From BA4 sp044376575 (GTDB taxonomy: Bacteria; Bacteroidota; Bacteroidia; CAIKAF01): a stretch of DNA of 64,000 nucleotides. Shown here in pieces: positions 7,492 through 15,085 of the stretch. Each line of letters opens with the position of its first letter. Positions within the stretch are counted from its first letter, which is position 1. The stretch spans positions 59,841 through 123,840 of the forward strand of contig JBILKR010000004.1 in the NCBI GenBank assembly GCA_044376575.1, in the 5' to 3' direction. A program made the translations under genes and the position numbers. Under the pieces are notes generated by a model. That model worked only from the letters and a program-made list of their open reading frames with translations, searched no databases and had not been told where the DNA came from.

Positions 7492-8622
7492 ATGAAAATA
7501 GGAATGGTATTGTATCCCACATTTGGGGGGAGTGGAGTAGTGGCAACAGAACTGGGCATGGAACTGGCAAGGAAAGGTCATCAAATCCATTTTATTTCTT
7601 ATAGTCAGCCGGTGCGTTTAGACCGCTTCATGGAGAATGTATTTTATCATGAAGTGCATATTCCCAACTATCCCTTGTTTGAATACATGCCTTATGAAAC
7701 GGCACTCACCAGCATGATTGTGAATGTTGCATTGCACGAACAACTTGATGTGTTGCATGTACACTATGCTATTCCACATGCCTCGGTTGCGTTGCTTGCC
7801 AAACAAATTCTGCTGACCAAAGGCATGCATCTTCCCATCATTTGTACTTTACACGGAACAGACATTACGCTGGTAGGAAAAGACAGTTCCTATAAGCCTG
7901 TGATTACCTATGCCATTAATCAAAGTGATGCAGTAACGGCAGTATCGCAAAGTTTAAAAAACGATACGCTCAAGCATTTTGAAGTGACCAATGAGATTCA
8001 GGTGATCTATAATTTTTTAGATATGAAGCTGTATGCACATCCGCAGGATGACTGCATTAAGCGTGTTACTTCGCCTAATGGTGAAAAAGTAATCATGCAC
8101 ATTTCTAATTTTCGTCCGGTAAAACGTATTCCTGATATTATTCGTGCATTTCAAATTATTCGAAAGTCAGTGGCCTCAAAACTTGTGTTGATTGGTGATG
8201 GCCCTGAAAGACCAGTGGCAGAAGATCTGGTGAAGGAGTTGAATATGGAGAATGATGTATTGTTTTTTGGAAAAATAAAATCCACAGAATCTATTTTGCC
8301 TTGTGCCGATTTATTTATGTTGCCATCAGATGCAGAGAGTTTTGGTGTTTCAGCACTCGAGGCGATGGCCAGTGGCGTTCCTGTCATCAGCACGAATGTG
8401 GGTGGAATGCCTGAAGTGCAACAGCACGGTGTTACCGGATTTTTAAGTAATGTCGGTGATTATAAAGATATGGCTGCCAATGCTATTCGTTTATTGACTG
8501 ATGAAACATTACATCATCAATTTTCTGAGCAATCAAAAAAACGTGCCGCAGAATTTGATGTATTAAAAATTCTTCCGCAATACGAAGTGTTATATCAATC
8601 AGTGATCAGTAAATCTAAATGA
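7492..8622 (+). CDS. bshA: N-acetyl-alpha-D-glucosaminyl L-malate synthase BshA (bacillithiol biosynthesis)
   Basis: A 376-residue GT4-family glycosyltransferase of the BshA type: KIGMVLYPTFGGSGVVATEL at the N-terminus, then HVHYAIPHA, LHGTDITLVGKD and FRPVKR. The donor-binding E-x7-E motif is in DAESFGVSALEAMASGVPV near residues 282-290. BshA joins UDP-GlcNAc to L-malate, the first step to the low-molecular-weight thiol bacillithiol, in the cytoplasm. bshB and bshC are not in the window. The gene stands alone on its strand between a divergent metal-type regulator and convergent TPM genes 5 bp away. Confidence 0.93.
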   Translation: MKIGMVLYPTFGGSGVVATELGMELARKGHQIHFISYSQPVRLDRFMENVFYHEVHIPNYPLFEYMPYETALTSMIVNVALHEQLDVLHVHYAIPHASVALLAKQILLTKGMHLPIICTLHGTDITLVGKDSSYKPVITYAINQSDAVTAVSQSLKNDTLKHFEVTNEIQVIYNFLDMKLYAHPQDDCIKRVTSPNGEKVIMHISNFRPVKRIPDIIRAFQIIRKSVASKLVLIGDGPERPVAEDLVKELNMENDVLFFGKIKSTESILPCADLFMLPSDAESFGVSALEAMASGVPVISTNVGGMPEVQQHGVTGFLSNVGDYKDMAANAIRLLTDETLHHQFSEQSKKRAAEFDVLKILPQYEVLYQSVISKSK

Positions 8623-8627
8623 TGAAA

Positions 8628-9494
8628 TTACCATCGGCCTGAAGCGCCTCCGCCTCCTGAGAATCCGCCACCTCCTGAGAATCCACCGCCGGAAAAACCA
8701 CCCCCACCGGAGAATCCACCCCATCCGCCACCGCCTCTCCAATTGCTTCCACGGTATCCACCAGTTGAAGGAACAAAAGGCTTGCTGAATATTCTGCGTA
8801 GCGTATAAATGACACCAACAACACCATTAATGATGAAGCTCATGGGAGATGAAGTATTTGAAAAAATTAAAATAATAGCAACAGTTAAAAACATGAGGGA
8901 GATAATCAATCCGAATTTCCCTTTGAATTGACCAAAAGATAAGGCCAGGATGACGAAAAAAATGATGACACCCCAGATGGCATTAGGATCTTCACCTGAA
9001 GTTTTTTTCATAGGTTGAAATGTGCCTTCAATAGCGGCAAGTATGGCTTGGGTTCCTTGTAACACGCCATGATCAAAATCGCCCTGTTTAAATAAAGGGA
9101 TCATTACCTGTTCAATAATATCGCTGGATTCAAGGTCAGTGAGGCTTGGCTCAAGTCCGTAACCTACTTCAATTCGAATGGCACGGTCTGCTTTGGAGAT
9201 CAGCAATAACACTCCATTATCCCTTCCTTTCTGTCCTATTTTCCAGGCAGTAAAAATTCGGTTTGCCACATCTTCCAGGTTCTCTCCTTCAAGAGAACTT
9301 ATAGTTAAAACAACCACTTGATTGGAAGTGCTGTCCTGATGAAGCTGAAGTAATGAAGAAATTGTATTTTCTGTTTCAGGCGATAGCATATTAGCATTGT
9401 CAATTACCCACTGACCGTTATGCGTAGGTATTTCTAAAGCAAATGCGGACAGGTTGAATATAAGAGACAGAGAAAAAAGAAAATTTTTCATCAT
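8628..9494 (-). CDS. TPM-domain protein with Gly-rich tail (YgcG family)
   Basis: 288 residues. The signal peptide is about 1-19 (MKNFLFSLSLIFNLSAFALE) and the TPM domain about 22-150 (VIDNANMLSPETENTISSLL; GLEPSLTDLESSDIIEQVMIP). One to two membrane segments follow between about 170 and 230. The last ~45 residues are almost only Gly, Ser, Phe and Trp in repeats of the type GGGFSGG. The arrangement matches YgcG-like membrane-anchored TPM proteins. The GTG/ATG junction overlaps the upstream TPM gene by 4 bp, so the two are translationally coupled. A LemA gene, a common partner, is not seen next to them. Confidence 0.8.
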   Translation of the reverse strand: MMKNFLFSLSLIFNLSAFALEIPTHNGQWVIDNANMLSPETENTISSLLQLHQDSTSNQVVVLTISSLEGENLEDVANRIFTAWKIGQKGRDNGVLLLISKADRAIRIEVGYGLEPSLTDLESSDIIEQVMIPLFKQGDFDHGVLQGTQAILAAIEGTFQPMKKTSGEDPNAIWGVIIFFVILALSFGQFKGKFGLIISLMFLTVAIILIFSNTSSPMSFIINGVVGVIYTLRRIFSKPFVPSTGGYRGSNWRGGGGWGGFSGGGGFSGGGFSGGGGFSGGGGASGRW

Positions 9495-10156
9495 TGATTA
9501 TGTCTTAAATGGTTGGGAAGTTCGTTGGTATCATCTGCATCAGCAGTGAAACCATATTTTAGAAGAAGTTCTTTGCACATGCGAATACCCTCCAGCATTG
9601 CTTCCGTATTTTTTTTCTGTTTCAGGTAATCCATCATGTGCTGGATGATTTGTTCCCATTCGTTTTCCTGGATTTTACTGTTGATGCCTTTGTCGCCCAG
9701 GATCTCTACTCTGTGTTCGAGTAAACTAATCAGAATAAGTATTCCTGTCCGTTGTTTCGTGCTGAACAATTCATACTCCAGGAAGGTCTGTTTGGCAGCG
9801 GCATCAACTTCCGCTTTCATTCTTTCTTCGCCTATAAAGAATCGTTGCATAGATGGAATCCATCGTGTAAGTATTGCAGTTATAATTCCCCCTGAAAGTG
9901 ATGTTCCCAGATAAATAATACTATTGGCATACAGTATAAAATCTCCCCAGCCTATGGCCCAGTCGATGATATAAATCATTATTGCTGTAAACATCATTCC
10001 TGATAATAAAGCCTTGTAATATGATTCCGGATAGTTACTGCTGCGTTCAACAAATAACGGTGCAATCTCACCGCTGATTTCTTTTTCTGCCAGCATTACG
10101 GCATCTTCGATTTGTTGCCTTTGATGTGAATTAAAATATTTATCAATACCCTTCAT
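9491..10156 (-). CDS. TPM-domain membrane protein
   Basis: 221 residues. The TPM domain begins near residue 12 (QRQQIEDAVMLAEKEISGEIAPLFVERS). Two hydrophobic segments follow at about 50-66 and 76-95 (ALLSGMMFTAIMIYIIDWAI; LGTSLSGGIITAILT), then a soluble part with EYELFSTKQRTGILILISLLEHRVEILGD. It lacks a signal peptide and the Gly-rich tail of its downstream partner. TPM proteins have been linked to photosystem repair or phosphatase activity in plants; their bacterial role is unclear. It is the first gene of a two-gene operon behind the -7 box at 10174-10181. Confidence 0.8.
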   Translation of the reverse strand: MKGIDKYFNSHQRQQIEDAVMLAEKEISGEIAPLFVERSSNYPESYYKALLSGMMFTAIMIYIIDWAIGWGDFILYANSIIYLGTSLSGGIITAILTRWIPSMQRFFIGEERMKAEVDAAAKQTFLEYELFSTKQRTGILILISLLEHRVEILGDKGINSKIQENEWEQIIQHMMDYLKQKKNTEAMLEGIRMCKELLLKYGFTADADDTNELPNHLRHNQ

Positions 10157-10173
10157 ATACTCTGGTTTAATGT

Positions 10174-10181
10174 CAAATATA
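10174..10181 (-). promoter_or_regulatory. -7 promoter element of the TPM operon
   Basis: Minus-strand TATATTTG matches TAnnTTTG, 17 bp upstream of the ATG at 10156. Confidence 0.55.
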
Positions 10182-10197
10182 CTAGAATACTTGCCAT

Positions 10198-10228
10198 AAA
10201 AAAAGGCTTCAGTTCTGAAGCCTTTTTT
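10198..10228 (-). terminator. Rho-independent-type terminator
   Basis: Stem AAAAGGCTTCAG / CTGAAGCCTTTT with flanking A and T runs on both sides, so it could act in either direction. It follows the stop of the T9SS gene at 10247 and separates it from the TPM promoter. Confidence 0.85.
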
Positions 10229-10246
10229 GAAGAAGTTTTATTTTTT

Positions 10247-11017
10247 TTATTTGGCAATAATCAGTCGCTTGGACGAAATTGCCTTTCCACTTACAAATAA
10301 AGTGTAGAAATATATTCCAGATTTCAGAGCTGAAATATCTGCCTTTAATACACCATTATCAGAATTAAATTTAATTTCTCTCACCTTGCTTCCTGATAAA
10401 TCAAAGATAGCTACAGTTGTTGCTTCAGGATTTTCAAGTTGATAATTGGTATAGATAAAATCTTTAGCTGGATTTGGATAAAAACCTGAAAGCTTGTTGT
10501 TCTCTTTAATATTTTCTTCTCCCAATAAAGAAGTAAATGTTACATCAACAAATACAGAGTCGTTTGGATTCGAAGCTACAAATGCAATGTAACGGATGGT
10601 CACAGATCCAGAAAAATCAGGACTACTTCCACTACCTTTAGAAAAAAATTGAGGCTTTAATGCTTCTGATGTGCTTGTTGTATCTTGCGATGCAATAGCT
10701 TGTGATGTTGGAGATAATAAAGTTGTAGAATTCCAGCATCCTCCTCCCCAACAGAACTGATCTTTTGTATCAGCATTAGGATTAATGTATACTTTTTTTA
10801 CGAATACTTCAACAGGTGATGCGCTATTGTTTGCCACATAAAACTTAGGTTCAACAGGAGCATCTGCGGGAAACGTAATAAGTGGATCTACGTTGCTTTC
10901 TGTGTATGAACCATTGGTAACATTGTTATAGTTATAATCCAAAATCCATAAACTGGATTGGGCATTCGCCATTTGAATCATAAAAAACATTGCCACAGTG
11001 TAAATAATTTTTTTCAT
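10247..11017 (-). CDS. Small secreted protein with T9SS type A sorting domain
   Basis: 256 residues. Signal peptide about 1-19 (MKKIIYTVAMFFMIQMANA-Q). The mature region of about 150 residues contains a Cys pair in DQFCWGGGCWN but no domain I recognise. The C-terminal 75 residues begin GFYPNPAKDFIYTNYQL and end SGKAISSKRLIIAK, the type A sorting domain. It should be exported by T9SS and anchored or released at the surface. It is a single gene with its own terminator. Confidence 0.75.
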   Translation of the reverse strand: MKKIIYTVAMFFMIQMANAQSSLWILDYNYNNVTNGSYTESNVDPLITFPADAPVEPKFYVANNSASPVEVFVKKVYINPNADTKDQFCWGGGCWNSTTLLSPTSQAIASQDTTSTSEALKPQFFSKGSGSSPDFSGSVTIRYIAFVASNPNDSVFVDVTFTSLLGEENIKENNKLSGFYPNPAKDFIYTNYQLENPEATTVAIFDLSGSKVREIKFNSDNGVLKADISALKSGIYFYTLFVSGKAISSKRLIIAK

Positions 11018-11181
11018 GTGTAAGATTTAATATTGTAAAGATAGTTTTAAAATTCTTTTTAAACAAAGCAGGATAATCATATGTGTGTTAAAATTATCTT
11101 AATTGATTTTTGTTTGTCATTTTATGAAGAATTGTCTGTATTTGGTGTTTTATCAACCACGAATTCGCTTGCCCTTTGCCT

Positions 11182-11196
11182 TCGAGAGCCTCAGGC
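11182..11196. repeat. 15-bp exact repeat TCGAGAGCCTCAGGC, copy B
   Basis: Identical to 1315-1329 and in the same orientation; the following bases (GGCGGGC) diverge. Confidence 0.6.
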
Positions 11197-11251
11197 GGCG
11201 GGCTATATCTTCACCACAATAGCAAACCGTTAACGACTCACCGCTCACCCT

Positions 11252-11277
11252 TCACTTTTTTCTCAGTCTCAACCCTC
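11252..11277 (+). repeat. 26-bp repeat word, copy B (related to 950-975)
   Basis: It matches the reverse complement of 950-975 at 23 of 26 positions. Confidence 0.5.
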
Positions 11278-11298
11278 GGGCTTATTAAAAATTTCACA

Positions 11299-11364
11299 AC
11301 TCTAATTAGAGTGATTCAGATGGAACGATGTTTGAAATAGAATCCCTCGATTACCTCAATTGAG
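11299..11364. promoter_or_regulatory. Two related palindromes upstream of the redox operon
   Basis: ACTCTAATTAGAGT (11299-11312) is a perfect 14-bp palindrome and CTCAATTGAG (11355-11364) a perfect 10-bp one. Both have CTC/GAG ends around an AATT core, with centres 54 bp apart. They lie 36-101 bp before the TlpA-like start and could bind a dimeric regulator; no candidate regulator is adjacent. Confidence 0.35.
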
Positions 11365-11399
11365 AATTATTTATTAAAATTGTAAAACAAAATTTCCAC

Positions 11400-11912
11400 A
11401 TGAAAAGATTAGTATTTATCCTTGCTTTAAGCATTGTTTTTTCGTCTTCTGTTTTATCGCAGACATATAAAATTCCTTCTGCTGATATTCAGAAACTGAA
11501 TGGAACAACTATTAATACAAGTAGTCTGAAAAATGATGGCAAACCCATTATTATAAGTTTTTGGGCCACTTGGTGTAAACCCTGTATTGCTGAGTTGACA
11601 GCTATTGCTGAAGAGTATGAAACATTACAGGAAGAAACCGGAGTAAAACTCATTGCTATTTCGATTGATGATGCAAGAAACGTAGCCAAGGTCGAGCCTT
11701 TTGTTAATGGACGTGCATGGGAGTATGATGTGTATTGTGATCCAAACGGTGATTTTAAAAGAGCTTTAAGTGTTAATACAGTACCACACACATTTTTAGT
11801 AGATGGTAATGGTGACATTGTTTGGCAACATAATTCTTACAACCCGGGTGATGAGGATGAATTGTATCAGTTAGTAAGAAAACTGGCCAAAGGAGAAAAG
11901 ATAACACATTAA
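11400..11912 (+). CDS. TlpA-like periplasmic thioredoxin-family protein
   Basis: 170 residues. The signal peptide is about 1-20 (LVFILALSIVFSSSVLSQ). The thioredoxin fold has active site W58-C59-K-P-C62 (FWATWCKPCIAEL) and cis-Pro in VNTVPHTFLVDG. CKPC is typical of reducing TlpA/ResA-type thiol-disulfide oxidoreductases in the cell envelope. It leads a three-gene operon: 16 bp to the DUF6029 gene, then 9 bp to an Omp28-type lipoprotein that also has a CxxC. The electron donor is not visible here. Confidence 0.87.
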   Translation: MKRLVFILALSIVFSSSVLSQTYKIPSADIQKLNGTTINTSSLKNDGKPIIISFWATWCKPCIAELTAIAEEYETLQEETGVKLIAISIDDARNVAKVEPFVNGRAWEYDVYCDPNGDFKRALSVNTVPHTFLVDGNGDIVWQHNSYNPGDEDELYQLVRKLAKGEKITH

Positions 11913-11928
11913 TCCACTTACTGACCAC

Positions 11929-13635
11929 ATGAAAAATCTGCTATTTGTTTTAATCATTCTACAATTAGGTATTGGTACCCTGATTGCACAGGATGTAAAT
12001 GATAAATCTTCAAAGAAAAAAGATAAGGAAATTAACTGGGGTACAATTCACGGTAATTTTGGTTTCGACGGTCAGTACTACAATGATGATACATTGATTG
12101 GAGCTCCTGATGTACCTGAAAAATTCAGGGCAAATGCTTTTTTAAATTTAGTATATACTAACGGAAATTTTTCTGCCGGCTTACGTTATGAAATGTATTT
12201 GCCCAAACCACTGTTAGGATTTGATAGTCGATTTGAAGGTCAGGGAATTCCATTTAGGTATGCTTCCTATAAATTAGGTGAACTAGAAGTTACTGCAGGT
12301 ACGTTTTATGAACAGTTTGGTAACGGATTAATTCTTCGTTTTTATGAAGAGCGTGCATTAGGTTTTGATAATTTCTTGGATGGATTCAGGGCGAAGTATT
12401 CTCCTTATCGCGGAATCAACATTACTGGTCTTATCGGTAAACAGCGCTATTTCTGGGCACATGGCGATGGCCTGGTGAAAGGATTTGACGGGGAAGTAAA
12501 CTTCTCTGAAATTTTTGAAAAGATGGCAGAGAAAAAAATAAAATTAATTGTTGGCGGAAGTTTTGTAAGTAAGTATCAGGGTGATCAGGAAATACCTAAC
12601 CCGGATAATACGAATCAGTTATTAAAGCTTCCGTTGAACGTTGGTTCTTGGGCTGGACGACTCACTTTTGGTGTTGGACGCTTTCAGCTCAATACAGAGT
12701 TAGCATATAAAATCAATGATCCCAATCGTACGAATAATTTTATTTATCGTCCGGGAACTGCATTTTATTTATCAGCTTCCTATGCGCAAAAAGGATTGGG
12801 AATTACTTTTCAGGCCAAGCGTGTAGAAAATTTTGATTTTCGTTCTGACCGCAATGAATCCGGAAATGCCCTGCTGATGAATTTTATTCCCATGTTAAAT
12901 AAACAACATACCTATGCGCTTGCGGCTACGGTGTATCCTTATGCTGTTCAGTCGAATGGTGAACTTGGACTTCAGGCAGACATTAATTATACCACGCCCA
13001 AATGGTTAAATAAAAAGTATCCCACGCAGTTCAATTTGAATTTTTCAATGGTGAATGCGTTAGATACGAATCTCACGGGTGACAGGTATGGTTATCAAAC
13101 TGACATATTTGGATTCGGGCGTCGCATGTATATGGATGCCAATATTGAAATCAGTCAGAAAGTGAGCAAGTCAGTGAAGTTTAATTTGATGTATATGTAT
13201 TTATTTATTGACCGAAACCTTGTCCAGGGCTTTGGATATACACCAAGAGAAATACATTCACACATTGTAGTTGCAGATGTTTCCTATAAGTTTTTACCCA
13301 AGCATACTATTCGTTTTGAAGCACAGACATTACAAACCAAACAAGAGCTGGATCACTTGGGTGATCGCGTAAATGGAAGCTGGCTGATGGGATTAATAGA
13401 ATATTCTTTTGCGCCTAATTTATTTATTAGTGTAATGGATCAGTGGAACTATGACAATCCTACGCCTGAATACAGAATACACTACATCACCGGTACGGTT
13501 GGATATAATGTGGGTTCTACCCGAATAAGTATGTCTTATGGTCGTCAGCGGGAAGGAATTGTATGCATTGGAGGAGTCTGCCGTCAGGTGCCTGCATCCA
13601 ATGGTTTGACTTTATCTATCATGAGTAGTTTTTAA
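11929..13635 (+). CDS. Outer-membrane beta-barrel protein, DUF6029-like
   Basis: 568 residues. A signal peptide (about 1-20) is followed by a Lys/Asp-rich linker (KSSKKKDKE). The rest is alternating aromatic/hydrophobic beta-strand sequence that starts IHGNFGFDGQYYNDD and ends in Phe (LTLSIMSSF), as outer-membrane barrels do. Recurrent segments such as FSAGLRYEMYLP, FRYASYKLGELEVTAGTFYEQFG and GFRAKYSPYRGINITGLIGK resemble what I remember of DUF6029 proteins, which sit between TlpA-like and Omp28 genes. Function is unknown; context suggests a surface partner in an envelope redox or assembly pathway. Confidence 0.7.
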   Translation: MKNLLFVLIILQLGIGTLIAQDVNDKSSKKKDKEINWGTIHGNFGFDGQYYNDDTLIGAPDVPEKFRANAFLNLVYTNGNFSAGLRYEMYLPKPLLGFDSRFEGQGIPFRYASYKLGELEVTAGTFYEQFGNGLILRFYEERALGFDNFLDGFRAKYSPYRGINITGLIGKQRYFWAHGDGLVKGFDGEVNFSEIFEKMAEKKIKLIVGGSFVSKYQGDQEIPNPDNTNQLLKLPLNVGSWAGRLTFGVGRFQLNTELAYKINDPNRTNNFIYRPGTAFYLSASYAQKGLGITFQAKRVENFDFRSDRNESGNALLMNFIPMLNKQHTYALAATVYPYAVQSNGELGLQADINYTTPKWLNKKYPTQFNLNFSMVNALDTNLTGDRYGYQTDIFGFGRRMYMDANIEISQKVSKSVKFNLMYMYLFIDRNLVQGFGYTPREIHSHIVVADVSYKFLPKHTIRFEAQTLQTKQELDHLGDRVNGSWLMGLIEYSFAPNLFISVMDQWNYDNPTPEYRIHYITGTVGYNVGSTRISMSYGRQREGIVCIGGVCRQVPASNGLTLSIMSSF

Positions 13636-13644
13636 ATAAATGTT

Positions 13645-14517
13645 ATGAAAAAAATATTTTTCTTTTTAATCTTCTTTTCTGTTTTATCTTCCTGTGATAT
13701 TATTGAGGATCCTTATATTCAATTGGGTGCGAATGGTTGTACTGTGCCTGAACCTGCTTTTACACCTCGTACATCACCGGTAAGAAAAGTGCTGGTTGAA
13801 GATATTACCGGTCATCGCTGTGGGAATTGCCCCCGCGCTGCTGAAAAAGTACATGACTTGATTGTGGCTCATCCTGATCAGGTAATAGCTATCAGTGTTC
13901 ATTCTGAATTGTCCGGCTATTTTACTTCTCCGCTTGGAGATACCGGAAAGTATTCCTATGATTTCAGAACGGAGCTGGGTAAAGCAATAGACGAAAAGTT
14001 TGGTGTGTCTGCTGTAGGCTTACCAAATGGTTTGATTAACCGGATAAAAAGTGGAAATACAGCAGTAGTTCCCTACACGCAATGGGAAAATAAAGTGACC
14101 AACTTGCTCAACACTTCCCCTGTAATGGATGTGCAAATAAAAAATTTTTATGATCCTGCCGATAGCTCACTTTGCTCTTATGTGTATGCAGAAGCATTGC
14201 AAAATATGAATGGAACGTTTAAAGTGGTTTGTTATTTGGTAGAAAATGATTTTATCAACTGGCAAAAAGACTATGCATATCCCGGTGAAGATATCCAGTC
14301 TTATCATCATGAGCATGTATTGCGTACTTCTTTATCCACATACTGGGGAACATTACTCACCAATGTAATTGATGCAGGCGCTTCTTTTGTGAATGGCTAC
14401 TCCATCAAGTTTGATCACAATCGCTGGAACATTGATAATTGCTATGTAATAGCCTTTGTTTACAACGAAGATACAGACGAAGTGATACAGGCCGAACAGC
14501 AAAAAGTAATTAACTGA
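13645..14517 (+). CDS. Omp28-related lipoprotein with thioredoxin-like CxxC
   Basis: 290 residues with a lipoprotein signal: hydrophobic start, then LSSC with the acylated Cys at 17. After a short linker, VLVEDITGHRCGNCPRAAEK places C59-G-N-C62-P in a thioredoxin-like position, followed by HPDQVIAISVHS, typical of the Omp28 family. Omp28 was first described as an outer-membrane protein of Porphyromonas gingivalis. It is the last gene of the redox operon; the CxxC suggests it exchanges disulfides with the TlpA-like protein or a client, which is inference. Confidence 0.82.
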   Translation: MKKIFFFLIFFSVLSSCDIIEDPYIQLGANGCTVPEPAFTPRTSPVRKVLVEDITGHRCGNCPRAAEKVHDLIVAHPDQVIAISVHSELSGYFTSPLGDTGKYSYDFRTELGKAIDEKFGVSAVGLPNGLINRIKSGNTAVVPYTQWENKVTNLLNTSPVMDVQIKNFYDPADSSLCSYVYAEALQNMNGTFKVVCYLVENDFINWQKDYAYPGEDIQSYHHEHVLRTSLSTYWGTLLTNVIDAGASFVNGYSIKFDHNRWNIDNCYVIAFVYNEDTDEVIQAEQQKVIN

Positions 14518-14540
14518 TTTGCAAAATAAGATAATTGCCG

Positions 14541-14548
14541 TATATTTG
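14541..14548 (+). promoter_or_regulatory. Promoter of the rimP-nusA-infB operon
   Basis: TATATTTG at 14541-14548 is preceded by TTTG at 14518-14521 with a 19-bp spacer, a full match to the Bacteroidota -33/-7 pattern. The predicted start is near 14552, before the leader hairpin at 14569-14593. Confidence 0.65.
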
Positions 14549-14568
14549 CACTGTAATTTGAAAAGAGT

Positions 14569-14593
14569 GAGAGGGGACAATGTCCCCTTTTTT
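14569..14593 (+). terminator. Terminator-like hairpin in the rimP leader (possible attenuator)
   Basis: GGGGAC (14573-14578), loop AAT, GTCCCC (14582-14587), then six T residues. A-U and G-U pairs extend the stem outward. It lies after the promoter at 14541-14548 and 10 bp before the rimP ATG. It could terminate read-through from the Omp28 gene, attenuate the rimP operon, or both. Confidence 0.65.
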
Positions 14594-14603
14594 ATTACTT
14601 AAA

Positions 14604-15074
14604 ATGAGTGTGCAGGCTAAATATATTAAAGACTTATTGGAAGAGGAATTAAAAGCAATGGATTTGTTTTTAGTTGAATTGCATGTAAGTTCTTCGAATG
14701 AAGTTACTGCCTTTGTGGATGGAATGGTTAATGTAACCATAGAACAATGCAGTAGGATAAGCAGAACCCTGCGTGAAAAACTGGGTGAGGGTTATGATGA
14801 TGTGGAAATCACCGTATCGTCTCCAGGGCTTGACAGGCCATTTAGCCATATCAATCAGTTCATAAAAAACATCGGTAAAAGTGTGGAGGTGTTGTTGACG
14901 GATGGTACAAAAATTACAGGTAAGTTAACTGAAGCCACAGAAGAAAAAATAGTTGTTCAGGAATTTGCCAAAATGAAAGGGAATGCCAAGGCAGCAAAGC
15001 CAACATTAAGTGATAAAATCACAGAATTAAAAATGAATGAAGTGAAACAAACAAAAAAAATGATCATATTTTAA
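14604..15074 (+). CDS. rimP: Ribosome maturation factor RimP
   Basis: 156 residues from ATG 14604 (MSVQAKYIKDLLEEELKAMD). RimP assists 30S subunit maturation. The N-terminal domain carries LVELHVSSSNEVTAFVDG and the conserved EQCSRISRTLREKL; the family signature VSSPGLDRPF is present, followed by the C-terminal SH3-like domain (VLLTDGTKITGKLTEA). An in-frame ATG at 14580 lies in the loop of the leader hairpin and is unlikely to be used. nusA follows 11 bp downstream and infB after that, the conserved operon order. Confidence 0.93.
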   Translation: MSVQAKYIKDLLEEELKAMDLFLVELHVSSSNEVTAFVDGMVNVTIEQCSRISRTLREKLGEGYDDVEITVSSPGLDRPFSHINQFIKNIGKSVEVLLTDGTKITGKLTEATEEKIVVQEFAKMKGNAKAAKPTLSDKITELKMNEVKQTKKMIIF

Positions 15075-15085
15075 TACACTAAGTT

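Larger units (their letters stand above)
11018..11399. other. 382-bp gene-free region with repeat fragments and palindromes
   Basis: No gene is supported. The region serves two divergent genes. It contains the exact 15-mer shared with 1315-1329, the 26-bp word related to 950-975, and two palindromes (11299-11312, 11355-11364) in the 100 bp upstream of the TlpA-like gene. I see no exact TAnnTTTG element in a useful position for the rightward operon. Confidence 0.5.

Noticed and set aside
14580..14603. Upstream ATG extending rimP by eight codons
   Set aside because: It lies in the loop of the leader hairpin and adds residues not typical of RimP; ATG 14604 is preferred.
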